In this document: positions 13,964 to 13,966 of the stretch, piece by piece | Numbering within the stretch: position 1 is the stretch's first letter | How the letters are laid out: every line of letters starts with the position of its first letter | DNA from: Rhodospirillales bacterium | GTDB lineage: Bacteria; Pseudomonadota; Alphaproteobacteria; Acetobacterales; Acetobacteraceae | NCBI GenBank assembly: GCA_018971905.1 | Contig: JAGWZS010000021.1 | Coordinates: 1 to 13,966, forward strand | Reading direction: 5' to 3' | DNA: 13,966 nt | Made by a program: the position numbers and the translations under genes | The notes under the pieces: model-generated | Told to the model about the DNA's origin: nothing | The model's input: only the letters and a program-made list of their open reading frames with translations | Databases searched by the model: none

Positions 13964-13966
13964 ATC

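Overview
The window looks like a piece of chromosome from a GC-rich alphaproteobacterium, most likely Rhodospirillales/Acetobacteraceae. The evidence is the high GC content with strong third-position GC bias, an MbfA-type ferritin/VIT1 protein (a mainly alphaproteobacterial family), and the style of the RlmB, FolD and DinG-like proteins. The family-level placement is inference. Almost all of the sequence is coding, and I see no insertion sequences, phage genes, CRISPR arrays or rRNA.

Layout, left to right. (1) 1-119, minus: the first 39 codons of leuA, preceded by a structured leader (120-360) that can encode a peptide rich in branched-chain residues. (2) 422-3139, plus: a DinG/XPD-like iron-sulfur helicase, apparently translated from a leaderless mRNA. 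(3) 3178-3570 and 3652-4515, minus: a CheY-like single-domain response regulator downstream of rlmB, separated by a 13-bp inverted repeat. (4) 4584-4669, plus: tRNA-Tyr(GTA), then an MdtG-like MFS efflux pump (4816-6042) and a 59-residue tail-anchored small protein (6100-6279). (5) 10513 down to 6298, minus: a compact three-gene operon encoding a SEC-C/TPR/sulfotransferase, a TPR/GT-B glycosyltransferase-like protein and a second sulfotransferase, with a 4-base overlap and an 8-base gap between them. (6) 10715-11671, plus: mbfA, a ferritin-like/VIT1 iron exporter. (7) 13045 down to 11668, minus: an XRE-cupin regulator followed 4 bases later by tenA (thiaminase II), with a dyad operator candidate upstream. 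(8) 13963 down to 13106, minus: folD, almost complete or complete with a TTG start.

Most genes are housekeeping: leucine synthesis, 23S rRNA methylation, tRNA, folate one-carbon metabolism and thiamine salvage. The least ordinary part is the sulfotransferase / TPR-glycosyltransferase / sulfotransferase operon. It reads as a dedicated pathway that glycosylates and sulfates a surface polymer or protein acceptor; the substrate cannot be read from the sequence. Other points of interest are the leuA leader with mutually exclusive hairpins, the IPTL-CTERM-like small protein beside the efflux pump, the tandem hairpin/T-run upstream of mbfA, and the XRE-cupin/TenA pair with its own dyad.
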